The notes: a model not told the origin generated them from the sequence alone. Shown: positions 9,639 through 21,006, counted from the first letter of the stretch. The stretch is 64,000 nt of DNA from Glycomyces buryatensis (GCF_004912275.1 NZ_STGY01000083.1:1-64000), one strand, 5' to 3'. Translations and numbers: made by a program.

Positions 9639-9709
9639 TCATGGGTCGACTCTATGGGTTCGGGGCGGCTCGGGCATCCGCTTTGAGAACGGTCTTCGGC
9701 TCCGACCAA

Positions 9710-9742
9710 GGGCGTAGGAAGCGGTACCGGAGTACTACGCCC
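9710..9742. terminator. Terminator of the two-component operon
   Basis: GGGCGTAG (9710-9717) pairs with CTACGCCC (9735-9742), with an inner CGGTACCG palindrome. It lies 12 bases past the response-regulator stop. Confidence 0.55.
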
Positions 9743-9754
9743 AGCGGACGGTTT

Positions 9755-10426
9755 TCATTGGCCGGGGCGGACCAGACCGCTCTCGTAGGCGAGGACGACG
9801 GCCTGGACGCGGTCGCGCACGCCGAGCTTGGTCAACAGGTGCCCCACGTGGGTCTTGACAGTGGTCTCACCTACGTGGAGGGTGTCGGCGATCTCGGCAT
9901 TGGTCAGGCCCTTCGCCAGCAGCATCAGTACCTCCCGCTCCCGGGAGGTCAGTGACTCGAGCAGGGCCGGGGCGCGGTCGTTGTCGGCGCCCCGGTTCGC
10001 GGCGAAGCGGCCCAGCAGGGTCGAGAGAATGTGCGGTGCGACCACGGCGCCGCCGGCGTGGACGGTGCGGATCGCCTCGACCAGATCGGCGGCGGGGGCG
10101 TCCTTGGTGAGGAACCCGGCCGCGCCCGCGCGCAGTGCCCCGACGACGTATTCGTCAAGGTCGAATGTGGTCAATACCAGCACTCGGGTACGAAGTGACG
10201 CCTCGACGATGTCAGCGGTGGCCGCGACGCCGTCGCGGCGGGGCATGCGGATGTCCATGAGTACGACGTCCGGCACGAGCCGCCGGGTCAGTTCGAAGGC
10301 CTCGACCCCGTCGCCGGCCTCGCCGATGATGTCGATGTCGCTCTCGGCGCCGAGCACCATCTTGAATCCGGCTCGCAGCAGCTGCTGGTCGTCGGCCAGG
10401 AGCACGCGGATCGGTCGCTCGGTCAT
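9755..10426 (-). CDS. Two-component response regulator, NarL/LuxR family
   Basis: 223 residues. The receiver domain (1-120) has the acidic pocket (ADDQ at 11-14), the phosphoacceptor Asp58 in VVLMDIRMP, and the conserved Thr and Lys (VLVLTTFD, GAAGFLTKDAP). The C-terminal LuxR HTH (about 150-215) reads LTSREREVLMLLAKGLTNAEIA and VKTHVGHLL. Its start overlaps the stop of the upstream kinase gene (ATGA), so the two are translationally coupled. The ABC module directly downstream on the same strand is the likely target, by analogy with actinobacterial kinase/regulator/ABC loci. Confidence 0.93.
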   Translation of the reverse strand: MTERPIRVLLADDQQLLRAGFKMVLGAESDIDIIGEAGDGVEAFELTRRLVPDVVLMDIRMPRRDGVAATADIVEASLRTRVLVLTTFDLDEYVVGALRAGAAGFLTKDAPAADLVEAIRTVHAGGAVVAPHILSTLLGRFAANRGADNDRAPALLESLTSREREVLMLLAKGLTNAEIADTLHVGETTVKTHVGHLLTKLGVRDRVQAVVLAYESGLVRPGQ

Positions 10427-11688
10427 CGCTTGACTCCTTGGAGGTGGGCGTTCTTGGGGAAGTGCGCTTCGACGAGGTAGCCCCCGCCGGGTCCGGGACC
10501 GGCCACGAGGGTGCCGCCGTACAGCGTCGCCCTCTCGCGCATGCCGATCAGTCCGTGTCCGCCGGAGAAGCCGTTCACGACCGGCGCACCCCGTCCCGAG
10601 TCTCCAATGGAGACCCGGAATTCGTCCTCACCGTAGTCGACCACGACTCCGGACCTCGCCTTCGGCCCGGCGTGCTTGATGGTGTTGGTCAGCGCCTCTT
10701 GGACGATTCGGTAGACCGCCAGGCTCACTCCGGTCGGCAGCGGGTATTCCTTGCCGCGGACGCTGTATCTCACCGGCAGGCCCGCTTCTTTGGTCTGCGC
10801 GACCAGGGCCCGGATCGAATCGACGGTCGGCTGGGGTTCGAGCTCGGCGCCCGAGGTCTCCTCTCCCCCCTTGCGCAGCACGGCGAGCAGGTCGCGCATT
10901 TCGCGCAGGGCGGTGCGGGCGGTCTGATTGACCGTCGTCAGGGCGTCCTCAGCCGCGTCGGGATCGGTGCGCAGGACGCGCTTCGCCCCTTCGGACATGA
11001 CGCCGATGACCGAGATGTGGTGGGCCACAACGTCATGCAGCTCGCGGGCGATGCGCCGCTGCTCCTCGGCGACGGCCTGGGCGGCCAGTGCCTCCTGCGT
11101 CTGCTCGGCCACGCGTGCCCGGTCGGTCAGTTCCTCGACCTTCATCCTCCGGTTTCGCATCACGAGGCCGACCCAGAACGCGGTGACGGCCATCGCGGTG
11201 TTGAGGAACGTCAGCAGCGATGCGGAACCGGCCTGGCCGTCCTGCACCGGCCAGTAGTAGAACAGGACCGAGGCGGTGACGGGGATCCACAGCACCGCGG
11301 AGGCCGTCACGGCGCGCAGCAGGGGACGATGTGCGGCCGCCGAATAGGTCAGCACCAGCCATCCGACGCCGTTGTCGCCGATGATCCACGGATTGTCGAT
11401 CGCCATCGCCAGCACCAGCAGCCCGACGGCGAGGAGCATCGAGCCCCACAGCCATTTGCGGCGCAGGGCGATCGGCGACAGGCCGAGCCCCAGCATGGCG
11501 ACCTGCGGCCAGCCGAATTCGACGCCGTTGTCTGCGGCGGCGCTGATCACCAGGAGCGTGGAGGCGTACGTGGCCCACAGCGCGGCGGCGAACAGAGTAT
11601 CGGCCGAGAGCGGGTGCCCATGGAACCAGCCGTGGAGACGGCGAAACGAGGAGGCGGCTTGCACGCTCCAACCGTAATGGCTCTTCAC
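10423..11688 (-). CDS. Two-component sensor histidine kinase, HisKA_3 (NarX/DesK-like)
   Basis: 421 residues. Several N-terminal membrane segments (about residues 28-175) are followed by a short coiled coil and the HisKA_3 box RRIARELHDVVAHHIS, with His218 as phosphoacceptor. The HATPase domain has the N-box EALTNTIKHAG and G-boxes GDSGRGAP and GGHGLIGMRERA. It has little extracellular loop sequence, which suggests sensing within the membrane. The GTG start has no Shine-Dalgarno, but GATGAT lies 6 bases before it, so leaderless initiation is possible. Partner of the overlapping response regulator. Confidence 0.92.
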   Translation of the reverse strand: MKSHYGWSVQAASSFRRLHGWFHGHPLSADTLFAAALWATYASTLLVISAAADNGVEFGWPQVAMLGLGLSPIALRRKWLWGSMLLAVGLLVLAMAIDNPWIIGDNGVGWLVLTYSAAAHRPLLRAVTASAVLWIPVTASVLFYYWPVQDGQAGSASLLTFLNTAMAVTAFWVGLVMRNRRMKVEELTDRARVAEQTQEALAAQAVAEEQRRIARELHDVVAHHISVIGVMSEGAKRVLRTDPDAAEDALTTVNQTARTALREMRDLLAVLRKGGEETSGAELEPQPTVDSIRALVAQTKEAGLPVRYSVRGKEYPLPTGVSLAVYRIVQEALTNTIKHAGPKARSGVVVDYGEDEFRVSIGDSGRGAPVVNGFSGGHGLIGMRERATLYGGTLVAGPGPGGGYLVEAHFPKNAHLQGVKR

Positions 11689-11740
11689 TTTCGAATCATC
11701 GAACGCGAGAACGACTCACGCCTCCGCCTCAGGGAGGAGA

Positions 11741-12574
11741 TCAGTCTGTCGGAGGCATCTCGAGTCCGGGCAGGACCGTCGGCAACGGGTAGCTCGGCGG
11801 CTCGCCCCCGAACTCGGGGCACAGCTTCTGGTGGGCGCACCAGCCGCACAGCTTCGACTTCTGCGGCCGGAACTCGCCGGTCGCGATCGCCTCGCGCATC
11901 GTCGCCCACAGCGTCCGCAGCGTCTTCTCGAAGGACTCAAGTTCGACGGCATTGGGGGAGTAGTCCAGCACCTGGGCATTGCCGAGGTACATCAGGCGCA
12001 GCAGCGTCGGGACCGTGCCCCGCGTCCGCCACCACACCAGCGCGTAGAACTTCATCTGGAACAGCGCCTTGTCGGCGAACCGGTCCGGCGGGCGCTTGCC
12101 GGTCTTGTAGTCGACCAGGCGCACCAGCCCGTCGACATTGACGTCGGCGCGGTCGATGAAGCCCTTGAGCTGCGTGCCGTCGTCCAGCGTGGTCGTCACC
12201 AGGCACTCGGTGCGGTGCGGCTGGAGCCGGGTCGGGTCCTCCATGTTGAAGTACGTCTCGACCAGGCCGCGCACGTTCCGCAGCCAATCCGACTCGTCGC
12301 TCAAGCCGTCGAACAGCTCCGCATAATCCCCAGAGGTCTGGAGCTTCGCCCACTCGGGCTCGATCAGCGCCAGCGCCTCCGCCGGGGTGCGCTTGCCCGC
12401 CTCGACCTCGTAGAGCCGCTCCAGCACCGCGTGGACCAGCGTCCCCTGCACCTGCGCCTTCGTCGGCGGCTCTGGCAGGCGGTCGACCGCTCTGAACCGG
12501 TAGAGCAGCGGACACTGCTTGAAATCGGCAGCGCGCGACGGCGACAGCTGCGTGGGACGGGTGGCCTGCGGCAT
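11741..12574 (-). CDS. RecB-family nuclease with Fe-S cluster motif
   Basis: 277 residues in the PD-(D/E)XK superfamily. The core GFIDRADVNVDG..VRLVDYKTGK (about 138-160) supplies the catalytic Asp and the Asp-x-Lys pair. An N-terminal Cys (FKQCPLLYRF, residue 21) and a C-terminal CGWCAHQKLC cluster (about 242-251) match the four-cysteine iron-sulfur staple of AddB and Cas4-like nucleases. Such stand-alone actinobacterial proteins are annotated as RecB exonucleases; a role in DNA repair is likely but unproven. It is leaderless by pattern, and its promoter has GTGTCGTAC eight bases before the -10, a weak RecA-NDp-like match. Confidence 0.85.
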   Translation of the reverse strand: MPQATRPTQLSPSRAADFKQCPLLYRFRAVDRLPEPPTKAQVQGTLVHAVLERLYEVEAGKRTPAEALALIEPEWAKLQTSGDYAELFDGLSDESDWLRNVRGLVETYFNMEDPTRLQPHRTECLVTTTLDDGTQLKGFIDRADVNVDGLVRLVDYKTGKRPPDRFADKALFQMKFYALVWWRTRGTVPTLLRLMYLGNAQVLDYSPNAVELESFEKTLRTLWATMREAIATGEFRPQKSKLCGWCAHQKLCPEFGGEPPSYPLPTVLPGLEMPPTD

Positions 12575-12580
12575 CCTCCG

Positions 12581-12586
12581 AGTCTA
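12581..12586 (-). promoter_or_regulatory. -10 hexamer TAGACT for the RecB-like gene
   Basis: TAGACT lies 6 bases before the ATG at 12574 and overlaps the stop codon of the upstream methyltransferase. No Shine-Dalgarno is present, so the transcript is probably leaderless. Confidence 0.6.
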
Positions 12587-13375
12587 TGCCGGGGGTACGA
12601 CACTCCCCGCCCCGTCCTGGCGCGCGGCGCGGAAGGCATGCGTGTCATAGGGCATCGCGAACGTCTCGCGCCCGGCCAGCTGAGGATGGGTGTCGACGAG
12701 CTCGCCTACGGCGTTGAGGATCTCGCGCCGGCGTTCCTCACCGGCGGTGAGGAAGTACGAGCGGGACTGGACGAGTCGCAGCAGCCGTGCCCGGTCCAGG
12801 ATCTTCTCGTGCCGGAACACGCGGCGCTCGGGGTCGGCGAAGAACGGCGCGAAGTAGCCCGGCTCGGTGGGGCCGGTGGCGGCGAGCTCGCCCTGCGAGG
12901 ATCCGATGATCTCCGAGAGTGCGGCGATCCAGTCGACGCTCTCGTCGCGGATGTTCCAGATGGGCGCGAGGATCCCGCCGGGGCGCAGCACGCGCGCGAA
13001 CTCGGGCAGGGCCCGGTCGAAGTCGAACCAGTGGAAGGACTGGCCGCCGCAGATCGCGTCGGCCGAGTCGTCGGGCAGCGGGAGGGCTTCGGCCGAGCCC
13101 TGGTGCGAGGCGGCCAGGCCGGGGGAGAGGGAGACGAGCTTGGCGAGCATCTGCTCGTCGTGGTCGACGGCGGTGACGCGGTGGCCCAGCGCGATCAGGC
13201 CGCGCGTGAGCAGTCCGGTCCCGGCGCCGAGGTCGACGACGTCCTTCGGCTCGCCGAGCATCCATTCGAGCGCCGCGGCGGGGTAGTCGGGCCGGATGTC
13301 GTTGTAGAGGTCGGCCGCCTGTCCGAAGGAGCGGGCGTGCTCACCCGGATTCGAGGTGTCGGAAGCTTCGATCAT
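12584..13375 (-). CDS. Class I SAM-dependent methyltransferase
   Basis: 263 residues. Motif I VVDLGAGTGLLTRGL (about 48-62), motif II HRVTAVDHDEQML, motif III ADAICGGQSFHWFD and ALPEFARVLRPGG are typical of the UbiE/Tam-like Methyltransf_11 group. The N-terminal HARSFGQAADLYNDIRPDYP is shared by many actinobacterial members whose substrates are unknown. The ATG at 13375 is preferred over an in-frame GTG 15 bases upstream because TACTGT sits exactly 6 bases before it, the leaderless pattern of this window. No neighbour suggests a substrate. Confidence 0.87.
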   Translation of the reverse strand: MIEASDTSNPGEHARSFGQAADLYNDIRPDYPAAALEWMLGEPKDVVDLGAGTGLLTRGLIALGHRVTAVDHDEQMLAKLVSLSPGLAASHQGSAEALPLPDDSADAICGGQSFHWFDFDRALPEFARVLRPGGILAPIWNIRDESVDWIAALSEIIGSSQGELAATGPTEPGYFAPFFADPERRVFRHEKILDRARLLRLVQSRSYFLTAGEERRREILNAVGELVDTHPQLAGRETFAMPYDTHAFRAARQDGAGSVVPPA

Positions 13376-13381
13376 TCCTAA

Positions 13382-13387
13382 ACAGTA
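13382..13387 (-). promoter_or_regulatory. -10 hexamer TACTGT for the methyltransferase
   Basis: TACTGT lies 6 bases before the ATG at 13375, with no ribosome site between. Leaderless pattern. Confidence 0.5.
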
Positions 13388-13485
13388 CACGCGTTATGTT
13401 TGAGGTCGAGGGAGGCGCGGCGGTGATGCGACTCCGAATCCGTCCCGACCATTCGCGCCGCCAGACCCGCCGCGTTCGGGGCGCG

Positions 13486-13491
13486 TAGCAT
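13486..13491 (+). promoter_or_regulatory. -10 hexamer TAGCAT for the site-2 protease gene
   Basis: TAGCAT followed by 8 bases and the ATG at 13500. No Shine-Dalgarno; probably leaderless. Confidence 0.55.
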
Positions 13492-13499
13492 TGCCGCCG

Positions 13500-15561
<2,062 letters not shown>

Positions 15562-15573
15562 CCCCGGACCGTC

Positions 15574-15864
15574 CTAATCGGTTTCGGCCCCCGGTCCGGC
15601 GACGGGGGTCTTGTCGGCCTGGTCCCGGACGTAGATGCACTCGCCCGGGCAGTCGTGGGCTGCATTCACAATGTCCAGTCGCAGGCGCTCCGGCACCGCC
15701 GTTTGCGAACCCTCCGTGGTCAAAAGGTCACCCTTGAGGTTCTTGACATAAGCCAGTCCATCGATGTCGAACTCGAAGACTTCGGGGGCGTACTGGACGC
15801 ACAAACCATCGCCTGTACAGGCGTCCTGGTCGATCGACACTTCCAGTTCACGTTCCTCAGCCAT
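15574..15864 (-). CDS. Ferredoxin, single-cluster bacterial type
   Basis: 96 residues, strongly acidic. The pattern Cys-Thr-Gly-Asp-Gly-Leu-Cys near the N-terminus and DCPGECIYV near the C-terminus gives a C-x5-C...C-P arrangement, expected to bind a 3Fe-4S cluster (or 4Fe-4S with a non-Cys ligand). Related ferredoxins often serve P450s. It is convergent with trmI and divergent from mpa. The ATG at 15864 is chosen because TAATGT lies 7 bases upstream; TTG and GTG codons further up are less likely. Its persistence beside mpa in actinomycetes is recalled, and its role there is unknown. Confidence 0.88.
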   Translation of the reverse strand: MAEERELEVSIDQDACTGDGLCVQYAPEVFEFDIDGLAYVKNLKGDLLTTEGSQTAVPERLRLDIVNAAHDCPGECIYVRDQADKTPVAGPGAETD

Positions 15865-15871
15865 GTCCCCC

Positions 15872-15877
15872 ACATTA
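15872..15877 (-). promoter_or_regulatory. -10 hexamer TAATGT for the ferredoxin
   Basis: TAATGT sits 7 bases before the ATG at 15864; the spacer GGGGGAC could also act as a weak ribosome site. Confidence 0.45.
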
Positions 15878-15979
15878 ATTGCCGACAAGAAGCTGGCGCA
15901 ATGTCGGTGTCGAGTCTTACTATTGGCGTCCCCAGCCAGCTACGGTTGGAGTAGGACCCTCACTCGGGAGGTGTGACCC

Positions 15980-17761
15980 GTGGCACGAAGCAACGATGAC
16001 CGTCGACAGGGACTGGGCCAGGGCTCAGAGCACGACGACGAACTGTCAGGACAGGTCGAAGAGCTCCAAGAAGAACTGGCCGCGGCTCGCCGCCGACTCA
16101 CCGAAACGCCCCGACACGTCCACATTCTGGAAGAGCGGCTCGCTGCCGCCCAATCCCAGATCGATCGTCTGTCGGAACAGAACGAACGGCTCGTGGCGAC
16201 CTTGAAGGAGGCGCGTGAGCAGATAGTTTCGCTGAAAGAGGAAATCGACCGGCTTGCGCAACCGCCGTCCGGATACGGCGTGTTCCTGGGAGCCCGTGAG
16301 GACGGCACCGTCGACGTCTTCACGTCAGGGAGGAAGTTCCGCGTCTCGCTCGCGCCGTCGATTGACGCCGACGAGCTCGAACGCGGTCAGGAAGTCCTGC
16401 TCAACGACGCTATGAACGTGGTCGAGGTGCTCGACTACGAGCGCATCGGCGAAGTGGTGACACTCAAGGAGCTCATCGAACCCGATGACGGCGGCCCGCC
16501 CGACCGGGCGCTGGTCACCAGCCACGCCGACGAGGAGCGCGTGGTGCTCCTGTCGGACGCGCTGATGAACGCGCCCCTGCGAGCGGGCGACTCGGTCATG
16601 ATCGAGCCGCGCGCCGGGTACGCCTACGAGCGGATTCAGAAGAGCGAGGTCGAGGAGCTCGTCCTCGAAGAGGTCCCCGACGTCGACTACTACGACATCG
16701 GTGGCCTCGACGGGCAGATCGAGATGATCCGCGACGCCGTCGAGCTGCCGTTCCTGCACGCGGACCTGTTCCGCGAGCACCAGCTGCGCGCCCCCAAGGG
16801 CGTGCTGCTGTACGGCCCGCCCGGCTGCGGCAAGACCTTGATCGCCAAGGCCGTCGCCAACTCGCTTGCCAAGAAGGTCGCCGAGGTGACCGGACAGCCG
16901 GCGGGGAAGAGCTACTTCCTCAATATCAAGGGCCCCGAGCTGCTGAACAAGTACGTCGGCGAGACCGAGCGGCACATTCGCCTGGTCTTCCAGCGGGCGC
17001 GCGAGAAGGCATCAGAGGGCATGCCGGTCATCGTGTTCTTCGACGAGATGGACTCCATCTTCCGCACCCGCGGATCCGGGGTCTCCTCCGACGTGGAGAA
17101 CACGATCGTCCCCCAGCTGCTGTCGGAGATCGACGGCGTCGAGGGACTGGAGAACGTCATCGTCATCGGCGCCTCGAACCGCGAGGACATGATCGACCCG
17201 GCGATCCTGCGGCCCGGCCGTCTGGACGTTAAGATCAAGATTGAGCGTCCCGACGCCGAGTCGGCGAAGGACATCTTCTCGAAGTACATCACCACCGAAC
17301 TGCCGCTGCACAACGATGACCTCGCTGAGCACGACAAGGACCGCGACGCCACCACGGCATCGATGATCCAGGCGGTGGTCGAGCGGATGTACTCCGAGGT
17401 CGAGGAGAACCGGTTCCTGGAGGTCACCTACGCCGACGGCGACAAGGAAGTCCTCTACTTCAAGGACTTCAACTCCGGCGCCATGATCGAGAACATCGTG
17501 GCGCGGGCGAAGAAGATGGCCATCAAGGACTTCCTGACCCACCAGTCAAAGGGTCTGCGTCTCGGCCACCTCATCGACGCCACCGTCGATGAGTTCCGCG
17601 AGAACGAGGACCTGCCGAACACCACCAACCCCGACGACTGGGCGCGCATCTCCGGTAAGAAGGGTGAGCGGATCGTCTACATCCGCACGCTCGTCTCCGG
17701 CAAGGGCTCCGACTCCGGCCGCAGCATCGACACAGTGTCGAACACCGGCCAGTACCTGTAA
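15980..17761 (+). CDS. mpa: Proteasome-activating AAA ATPase Mpa/ARC
   Basis: 593 residues. An N-terminal coiled coil (about 20-93), which captures Pup in the family, is followed by two OB folds (about 95-225) and one AAA domain with Walker A GPPGCGKT (279-286), Walker [11 protein letters not shown] (350-359), the SRH region, and the arginine finger in LRPGRLD. The last residues QYL form the C-terminal motif that docks into the 20S alpha ring and opens the gate. The hexamer unfolds pupylated proteins in the cytosol. The GTG start has a strong GGAGGTG site. It is separated from dop by 339 bases with a terminator-like hairpin. Confidence 0.97.
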   Translation: MARSNDDRRQGLGQGSEHDDELSGQVEELQEELAAARRRLTETPRHVHILEERLAAAQSQIDRLSEQNERLVATLKEAREQIVSLKEEIDRLAQPPSGYGVFLGAREDGTVDVFTSGRKFRVSLAPSIDADELERGQEVLLNDAMNVVEVLDYERIGEVVTLKELIEPDDGGPPDRALVTSHADEERVVLLSDALMNAPLRAGDSVMIEPRAGYAYERIQKSEVEELVLEEVPDVDYYDIGGLDGQIEMIRDAVELPFLHADLFREHQLRAPKGVLLYGPPGCGKTLIAKAVANSLAKKVAEVTGQPAGKSYFLNIKGPELLNKYVGETERHIRLVFQRAREKASEGMPVIVFFDEMDSIFRTRGSGVSSDVENTIVPQLLSEIDGVEGLENVIVIGASNREDMIDPAILRPGRLDVKIKIERPDAESAKDIFSKYITTELPLHNDDLAEHDKDRDATTASMIQAVVERMYSEVEENRFLEVTYADGDKEVLYFKDFNSGAMIENIVARAKKMAIKDFLTHQSKGLRLGHLIDATVDEFRENEDLPNTTNPDDWARISGKKGERIVYIRTLVSGKGSDSGRSIDTVSNTGQYL

Positions 17762-17966
17762 CGCGACGGGCGGAAGGCACCGGACGCGGCGGTCAAGACG
17801 ACGCCGCAGGTGCCGGAATCCAAGGCCGCGAGCGGGTACCGCTTGGAGTCGGTTCCGAAAGACGGGAGGTACTGCTATCGACAGGACCAACGATCGACAA
17901 GAACTGAAACCAACCGAGTGAGGAACGATCGGCCGGCGGGCAACCGTCGGTCGATCGCGTTCAACT

Positions 17967-18003
17967 GCGCCCCAAGCCGAAGCGCCCACCCGCCTGGGGC
18001 GCT
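17967..18003. terminator. Terminator-like hairpin after mpa
   Basis: AGCGCCC (17981-17987) pairs with GGGCGCT (17997-18003). A competing pairing uses GCGCCCC (17967-17973) with GGGGCGC (17996-18002). Confidence 0.4.
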
Positions 18004-18087
18004 GCCGCGCGAGGCTCCACTCGGGGATCCGGCCCGATAAATCGAAACGGAAGCGCCGCACAGGAGCGGATGCGGGCCGAGGCGGAC

Positions 18088-18093
18088 TAGGCT
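18088..18093 (+). promoter_or_regulatory. -10 hexamer TAGGCT for dop
   Basis: TAGGCT followed by CGGTGGT and the ATG at 18101, with no Shine-Dalgarno. Leaderless pattern. Confidence 0.6.
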
Positions 18094-18100
18094 CGGTGGT

Positions 18101-19606
18101 ATGACCGTTCGCCGCATTATGGGCACCGAGATCGAATACGGGATCAGCGTGCCCGGCCAGCCGGGGGCCAACCCGATGGTGACCTCCTCCCAGATCGTCA
18201 ACGCCTACGCCGCCCGTCCCGAACTGTCGAAGGGCGGTCGGGCCAGGTGGGACTACGAGGAGGAGACGCCCCTGCGCGACGCGCGCGGCTTCACCTACAC
18301 CGGGGCCCTCTACGACCCGGCGGAGAACCTCGCCGACGAGGACACCGGCCTGGCCAACGTCATCCTCACCAACGGAGCGCGGCTGTACGTCGACCACGCC
18401 CACCCCGAGTACTCCACGCCCGAGGTCACCAACCCCCGCGAGATCGTGCTGTTCGACAAGGCCGGCGAGATGACGATGGCGGAGGCCGCCCACCGGGCCG
18501 CCCACACGCCCGGCATCGGCCCGATCAACCTGTATAAGAACAACACCGACAACAAGGGCGCTTCCTATGGGGCGCACGAGAACTACCTGATGAGCCGGCA
18601 GACCCCCTTTGCCGAGATCGTCTCCCACTTCACCCCGTTCCTGGTCACCCGCCAGGTCTACTGCGGGGCCGGGCGCATCGGCATCGGCCAGGACGCGTCC
18701 GAGAAGGGCTTCCAGATCTCCCAGCGGGCCGACTTCTTCGAAGTCGAAGTGGGCCTTGAGACCACGTTGAAGCGTCCGATCATAAACACCCGCGACGAGC
18801 CCCACTCCGACGCCGAGCGCTACCGGCGCCTCCACGTCATCATCGGCGACGCGAACCTCGCCGAGTACGCGACGTTCCTCAAGGTCGGCACCGCCGCGAT
18901 CGTGCTGGACATGATCGAGCACGGCGCCTTCGACGGCTCGTTGGCCATCAGTGAACCGGTCGCCGAGCTGCGCGCGGTCAGCCATGACCCGTCGTTGCGG
19001 CACAAGATCGAGCTGCGCAACGGCAAGCGGGTGACGGCCGTCGAATTGCAACAGTCGATTCTGGAACAGGCCGAGACCTACTGCGGAGCCGACTGCGACC
19101 CCGACACCCGCGAGATCCTCGACCTGTGGGCGAAGGTGCTCGACGCGCTGGCCCGCGACCCGTTCGAGCTGGCCGACATGCTCGACTGGCCCGCGAAGCT
19201 CGCGCTGCTCAACCGCTACCGCGAGCGCGAGGACCTCGACTGGGGTTCGTCCAAGCTCCAGGCGATCGACCTGCAGTACCACGATGTGCGGCCCGAGAAG
19301 GGCCTGTACCACCGCCTGGTGTCGCGCGGGAAGATGCAGCGGCTGCTGACCGACACTCAGATCATCGACGCGATGACCGAGCCGCCCACCGATACCCGGG
19401 CGTTCTTCCGCGGCCGCTGCCTGGCCCGCTATCCGTCCGAAGTCGTCGCCGCCTCATGGGATTCGGTGATCTTCGACGTGGGCGCCGATTCGCTGGTGCG
19501 AGTGCCCATGATGGAGCCCGAAAAAGGCACGAAGGCTCATGTGGGAGACCTGTTCGACCGCTGCGCGGCCGCGAAGGACCTTCTGGACATCATTACCGCC
19601 GAGTAA
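18101..19606 (+). CDS. dop: Deamidase/depupylase of Pup, Dop
   Basis: 501 residues in the carboxylate-amine ligase-like fold shared with PafA. The N-terminal IMGTEIEYGIS holds the catalytic Glu10, and GARLYVDHAHPEYSTPE (about 92-108) holds the Asp98 expected to act in Pup deamidation. A roughly 40-residue segment before that Asp (about 42-85), absent from the PafA at 22088, matches the Dop loop. Dop converts the C-terminal Gln of Pup to Glu and removes Pup from substrates. Pup here ends in Gln, so Dop is required. It has its own leaderless promoter and lies upstream of pup. Confidence 0.97.
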   Translation: MTVRRIMGTEIEYGISVPGQPGANPMVTSSQIVNAYAARPELSKGGRARWDYEEETPLRDARGFTYTGALYDPAENLADEDTGLANVILTNGARLYVDHAHPEYSTPEVTNPREIVLFDKAGEMTMAEAAHRAAHTPGIGPINLYKNNTDNKGASYGAHENYLMSRQTPFAEIVSHFTPFLVTRQVYCGAGRIGIGQDASEKGFQISQRADFFEVEVGLETTLKRPIINTRDEPHSDAERYRRLHVIIGDANLAEYATFLKVGTAAIVLDMIEHGAFDGSLAISEPVAELRAVSHDPSLRHKIELRNGKRVTAVELQQSILEQAETYCGADCDPDTREILDLWAKVLDALARDPFELADMLDWPAKLALLNRYREREDLDWGSSKLQAIDLQYHDVRPEKGLYHRLVSRGKMQRLLTDTQIIDAMTEPPTDTRAFFRGRCLARYPSEVVAASWDSVIFDVGADSLVRVPMMEPEKGTKAHVGDLFDRCAAAKDLLDIITAE

Positions 19607-19796
19607 AATATTCGATCCAGACACCTGTTCGCCGCGGGCGTAATCCGGTCGCTGCGCTGGGTGCTGGACCGGTGGCGCGCGGTGGCGACCCCGTGCAGGG
19701 GAATATTACGTGTTGGTACAGCGTCGTATCTGGCGTGCTGTCGTACCTTCGCGGTACGGTTTAGGCACCATCGGTCGAAGGTAGAAGGGAGTTGCG

Positions 19797-20012
19797 ATGG
19801 CAGCAAAGGACTCCGGCGGGCAGTCGCAGTCGCAGCGGTCACGGCAGGACGCGGATGCCGAGACCACCGAGGCCGCTGTCGACCCCGAGATTGCCGAGCG
19901 CCACGAAGAGATCACCGAGGAAGTAGACGACCTGCTCGACGAGATCGACGAGGTCCTGGAGACGAACTCCGAGGAATTCGTTCGCTCGTTTGTGCAAAAG
20001 GGCGGCCAGTAG
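19797..20012 (+). CDS. pup: Prokaryotic ubiquitin-like protein Pup
   Basis: 71 residues, very acidic and rich in Gln/Ser at the N-terminus. A helical region (about 28-58, with [17 protein letters not shown]) forms the part that pairs with the Mpa coiled coil, and the chain ends VQKGGQ. The terminal Gln must be deamidated to Glu by Dop before ligation by PafA. The ATG has GAAGGGAG about 6 bases upstream, a much stronger ribosome site than the leaderless neighbours, which suits an abundant tag. A perfect hairpin follows at 20041-20065, before prcB. Confidence 0.97.
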   Translation: MAAKDSGGQSQSQRSRQDADAETTEAAVDPEIAERHEEITEEVDDLLDEIDEVLETNSEEFVRSFVQKGGQ

Positions 20013-20040
20013 ACGGCACCCTGCCAATGGAAATAGGGTT

Positions 20041-20065
20041 ACCTGGTGCGCATCGCGCACCAGGT
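20041..20065 (+). terminator. Hairpin between pup and prcB
   Basis: ACCTGGTGCGC (20041-20051) and GCGCACCAGGT (20055-20065) form an 11-bp perfect stem with an ATC loop, 28 bases after pup and 84 before prcB. No long T run follows, so it may act as a partial terminator or mRNA stabiliser that lets Pup exceed the proteasome subunits. Confidence 0.55.
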
Positions 20066-20149
20066 GCTCTATACCATCGACGGCCCTGCGGCCCTTGCCG
20101 GTCGCGAATGCGAGCCGCGCTATTGAATAGAGAAATAGGGAGGTCAGTC

Positions 20150-20986
20150 GTGACAGGTGAAGGATTCCCAGGCAAGCTACCGAACGCGTTTATGACGACC
20201 GGAACCTCCTCGTTCTCGGAGTTCCTGTCCAGCGCCGCCCCCGAGCTCCTGCCGGGCCGACGCCCCCTGCCGCCGGGGGATTACGCCGAGATCAGTTCCC
20301 ATGCCACCACCATCGTGGCCATACGCAGCGCCGAAGGCGTCGTCATGGCAGGCGACCGCCGGGCCACCATGGGCAACTACATCTCCAGCCGCGATATCGA
20401 GAAGGTCTTCGCCGCCGACCAGTACTCGCTGGTGGGCATCGCCGGAACCGCCGGCCTCGGCATCGAGCTGATCAAGCTCTACCAGGTCGAACTCGAACAC
20501 TACGAGAAGATCGAGGGCGCGCAGCTCACCTTGAACGGCAAGGCGAACCGCCTCGCCACCATGCTGCGCGGCAACCTCGGCATCGCCCTGCAGGGCCTGG
20601 CCGTGGTGCCTCTCTTCGCCGGCTTCGACACCGACGCCGACTCGGTGGAGGAAGCGGGCAAGATCTTCAGCTTCGACGTCGTCGGAGGCATCTACGCCGA
20701 GCGGGACTTCGACTCGATCGGCTCGGGCTCCATCTTCGCCAAGAGCTCGCTCAAGAAGCGGTACCGGCGCGGCATGGGCAGCGACGACTGCGTCAAGATC
20801 GCCGTCGAGGCCCTCTACGACGCCGCCGACGACGACTCGGCCACCGGCGGACCCGATCCCACCCGCGACCTCTACCCGGTGGTCATGACCGCCACCGCGG
20901 ACGGCTCCCGCCGCATCGACGAGTCCGAAGTCGCGGAAGTGGCGCGCAGCGTCATCGCGGCCCGCACCGAAAACCCTTACGGTTAG
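20150..20986 (+). CDS. prcB: 20S proteasome beta subunit PrcB
   Basis: 278 residues. A 52-residue propeptide ends at His51-Ala52, and the mature chain begins Thr53-Thr-Ile-Val-Ala, with Thr53 as the N-terminal nucleophile. [12 protein letters not shown] follows, with the conserved Asp, and Lys lies further on. Autocleavage exposes Thr53 during assembly. The frame is open for over 160 codons upstream, but the GTG at 20150 has a GGGAGG site 6 bases before it and gives the usual length. It is co-transcribed with prcA, 20 bases downstream. The barrel sits in the cytosol and degrades substrates fed by Mpa. Confidence 0.96.
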   Translation: MTGEGFPGKLPNAFMTTGTSSFSEFLSSAAPELLPGRRPLPPGDYAEISSHATTIVAIRSAEGVVMAGDRRATMGNYISSRDIEKVFAADQYSLVGIAGTAGLGIELIKLYQVELEHYEKIEGAQLTLNGKANRLATMLRGNLGIALQGLAVVPLFAGFDTDADSVEEAGKIFSFDVVGGIYAERDFDSIGSGSIFAKSSLKKRYRRGMGSDDCVKIAVEALYDAADDDSATGGPDPTRDLYPVVMTATADGSRRIDESEVAEVARSVIAARTENPYG

Positions 20987-21006
20987 CCAGAGAGGAGCAC
21001 GGACTC

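Larger units (their letters stand above)
17762..18100. other. Intergenic region between mpa and dop
   Basis: No convincing gene; the short open frame on the plus strand (17810-18040) has no start context or recognisable sequence. It holds the mpa terminator hairpin at 17967-18003 and the dop -10 hexamer at 18088-18093. Confidence 0.6.

Noticed and set aside
17810-18040. Possible small gene between mpa and dop
   Set aside because: 76 codons without a start context, hydrophobic segment or recognisable motif, and it overlaps a terminator hairpin.
17546-19312. Long minus-strand ORF antisense to mpa and dop
   Set aside because: It shadows Dop and the 3' end of Mpa, has no ribosome site and reads as low-complexity Val/Gly/Leu sequence.
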